From positions 111,001-175,000 of the forward strand of contig NZ_SSXV01000143.1 of NCBI RefSeq assembly GCF_009469595.2: a stretch of DNA of 64,000 nucleotides. Direction: 5' to 3'. Both the position numbers and the translations under genes were made by a program. This DNA is from Thauera sp. 2A1 (GTDB lineage: Bacteria; Pseudomonadota; Gammaproteobacteria; Burkholderiales; Rhodocyclaceae). The notes under the pieces are model-generated. The model was not told the DNA's origin and did no database searches. It was given only the letters and a program-made list of their open reading frames with translations. Positions 63,449 through 64,000 of this stretch are shown in pieces; position 1 is the stretch's first letter, and every line of letters starts with the position of its first letter.

Positions 63449-63957
63449 TGGATCCCGCCACCCTCGAAGCCCTCAACCGCGCAAGCTCGCTCGAACTGTT
63501 CCACCTGTCGCGCGTGATCGAGCGCCTGATGTCGGATCCGTCGCGGATCGTGCAGATCCGGCTGCATCTGCACCTGGGACAACGGGTGCGCTTCGTGGAC
63601 GGGAAAGCACCGGGCGCCGCGCTGCAACTGCGCAGCGGCACCGTGGTGGCGATGAAGGACACTCAGGTCACGGTGCAGGACGACGCCACCCGTGCGACCT
63701 GGACGCTGCCCTACGCAGCGATCGAGCTCCCTGCCGACAGCCGCGCCGCGCCTCAGGTGTCAACAGCCAAGCCCGCCCACCGCCCCACCCGCGAAGACTT
63801 CCGCGTCGGCGACCGCGTCAGCTTCGAGGACCGCCACCTGCAGACGCGCATCGGCACCATCGTGCGCATCAACCAGAAGACGGCCAGCGTCGACTGCGAA
63901 AACGAGCTCGGCTGGCGCGTGTCGTTCGGACTGCTCAGGCACGTCGTCGACCTTTGA
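63448..63957 (+). CDS. Unknown protein coupled to IS66 TnpC
   Basis: A 169-aa protein starting MDPATLEALNRASSLELFHL. It has two repeated beta-barrel-like segments (LGQRVRFVDGKAPGAALQLR and VGDRVSFEDRHLQTRIGTIV), resembling paired KOW/SH3-like domains. The start overlaps the tnpC stop (TGATGG), so it is translated with the transposase. Probably a passenger or accessory gene of this IS66 subgroup; function unknown. Confidence 0.75.
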   Translation: MDPATLEALNRASSLELFHLSRVIERLMSDPSRIVQIRLHLHLGQRVRFVDGKAPGAALQLRSGTVVAMKDTQVTVQDDATRATWTLPYAAIELPADSRAAPQVSTAKPAHRPTREDFRVGDRVSFEDRHLQTRIGTIVRINQKTASVDCENELGWRVSFGLLRHVVDL

Positions 63958-64000
63958 AGCCCTCCGCTCCGCCGGGGGGCGGGGTTGCTCGGACGGTTAC

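Larger units (their letters stand above)
61477..64000 (+). mobile_element. IS66-family element, right end at or beyond the window edge
   Basis: It contains tnpB, tnpC and a coupled third gene in one orientation. The usual first gene (tnpA) is absent, and the left boundary abuts a broken RES gene, so the left end is probably truncated. The last bases, ggacggttac, could be the start of a right inverted repeat (GTAACCGTCC inward). Confidence 0.7.

Overview
The window is accessory DNA, most of it probably from a large plasmid of a high-GC betaproteobacterium, with Comamonadaceae/Burkholderiales-like content. The reasons are two copies of IS1071, a replication-initiator-like gene, parA/parB with a four-copy palindromic centromere, a KfrA-like coiled-coil protein, an H-NS-like protein, toxin-antitoxin genes, and many truncated insertion sequences and broken genes. 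No rRNA, tRNA or CRISPR array was seen.

Region 1 (1-22578) is bounded by two IS1071 copies. The left one is cut by the window edge and the right one is complete at 3204 bp. Between them lie a PEP-mutase-family gene cut by IS1071, a full-length glnS, and a long rightward cluster. The cluster holds an AraC regulator with two cysteines placed as in the hypochlorite sensor RclR, then msrA, a redoxin, selO, a redoxin-MsrB fusion, a hydrolase-OsmC fusion, DUF427, an RclA/mercuric-reductase-like flavoprotein, a molybdopterin oxidoreductase with a flavin reductase, egtB, egtD, a GreA/B-tail-like protein, a MOSC protein and a CorA-family transporter. It reads as a mobile oxidant (reactive chlorine) defence island that combines thiol/methionine repair with ergothioneine synthesis. 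The right flank is an IS21-type istB remnant.

Region 2 (22579-39399) is a transposon of the TniA/TniB/resolvase type with long multi-repeat ends. There is one left end (about 22608) and two related right ends (29084 and 39355). The first cargo is KilA-N and a MarR/thioredoxin-like/cytochrome P460 cassette. The second is a leftward ECF42-type sigma factor operon with two DGPF (YCII) proteins, SnoaL-like, VOC and SRPBCC proteins, a MATE pump, a methyltransferase and a CrtI-like flavoprotein. Three matching promoter-like repeats lie inside that operon.

Region 3 (39400-58041) is plasmid backbone. It holds a DSP phosphatase, a broken metallophosphatase, KfrA, an SRAP peptidase with a LexA box shared with an unknown gene, a TPR protein, a Xre/RES remnant, H-NS, an aspartic protease, an intact DUF1778/GNAT toxin-antitoxin pair, an unrecognised two-gene membrane protein plus P-loop ATPase module, a large tyrosine recombinase preceded by a dif-like site, a replication-initiator-like gene, four parS-like palindromes and parB-parA.

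Region 4 (58042-64000) holds a TetR regulator divergent from a membrane-domain/CrtI fusion protein with two operator palindromes between them, a RES-toxin C-terminal remnant, and an IS66-family element (tnpB, tnpC and a coupled third gene) running to the window edge.

All functional calls come from reading translated motifs. No database search was possible.
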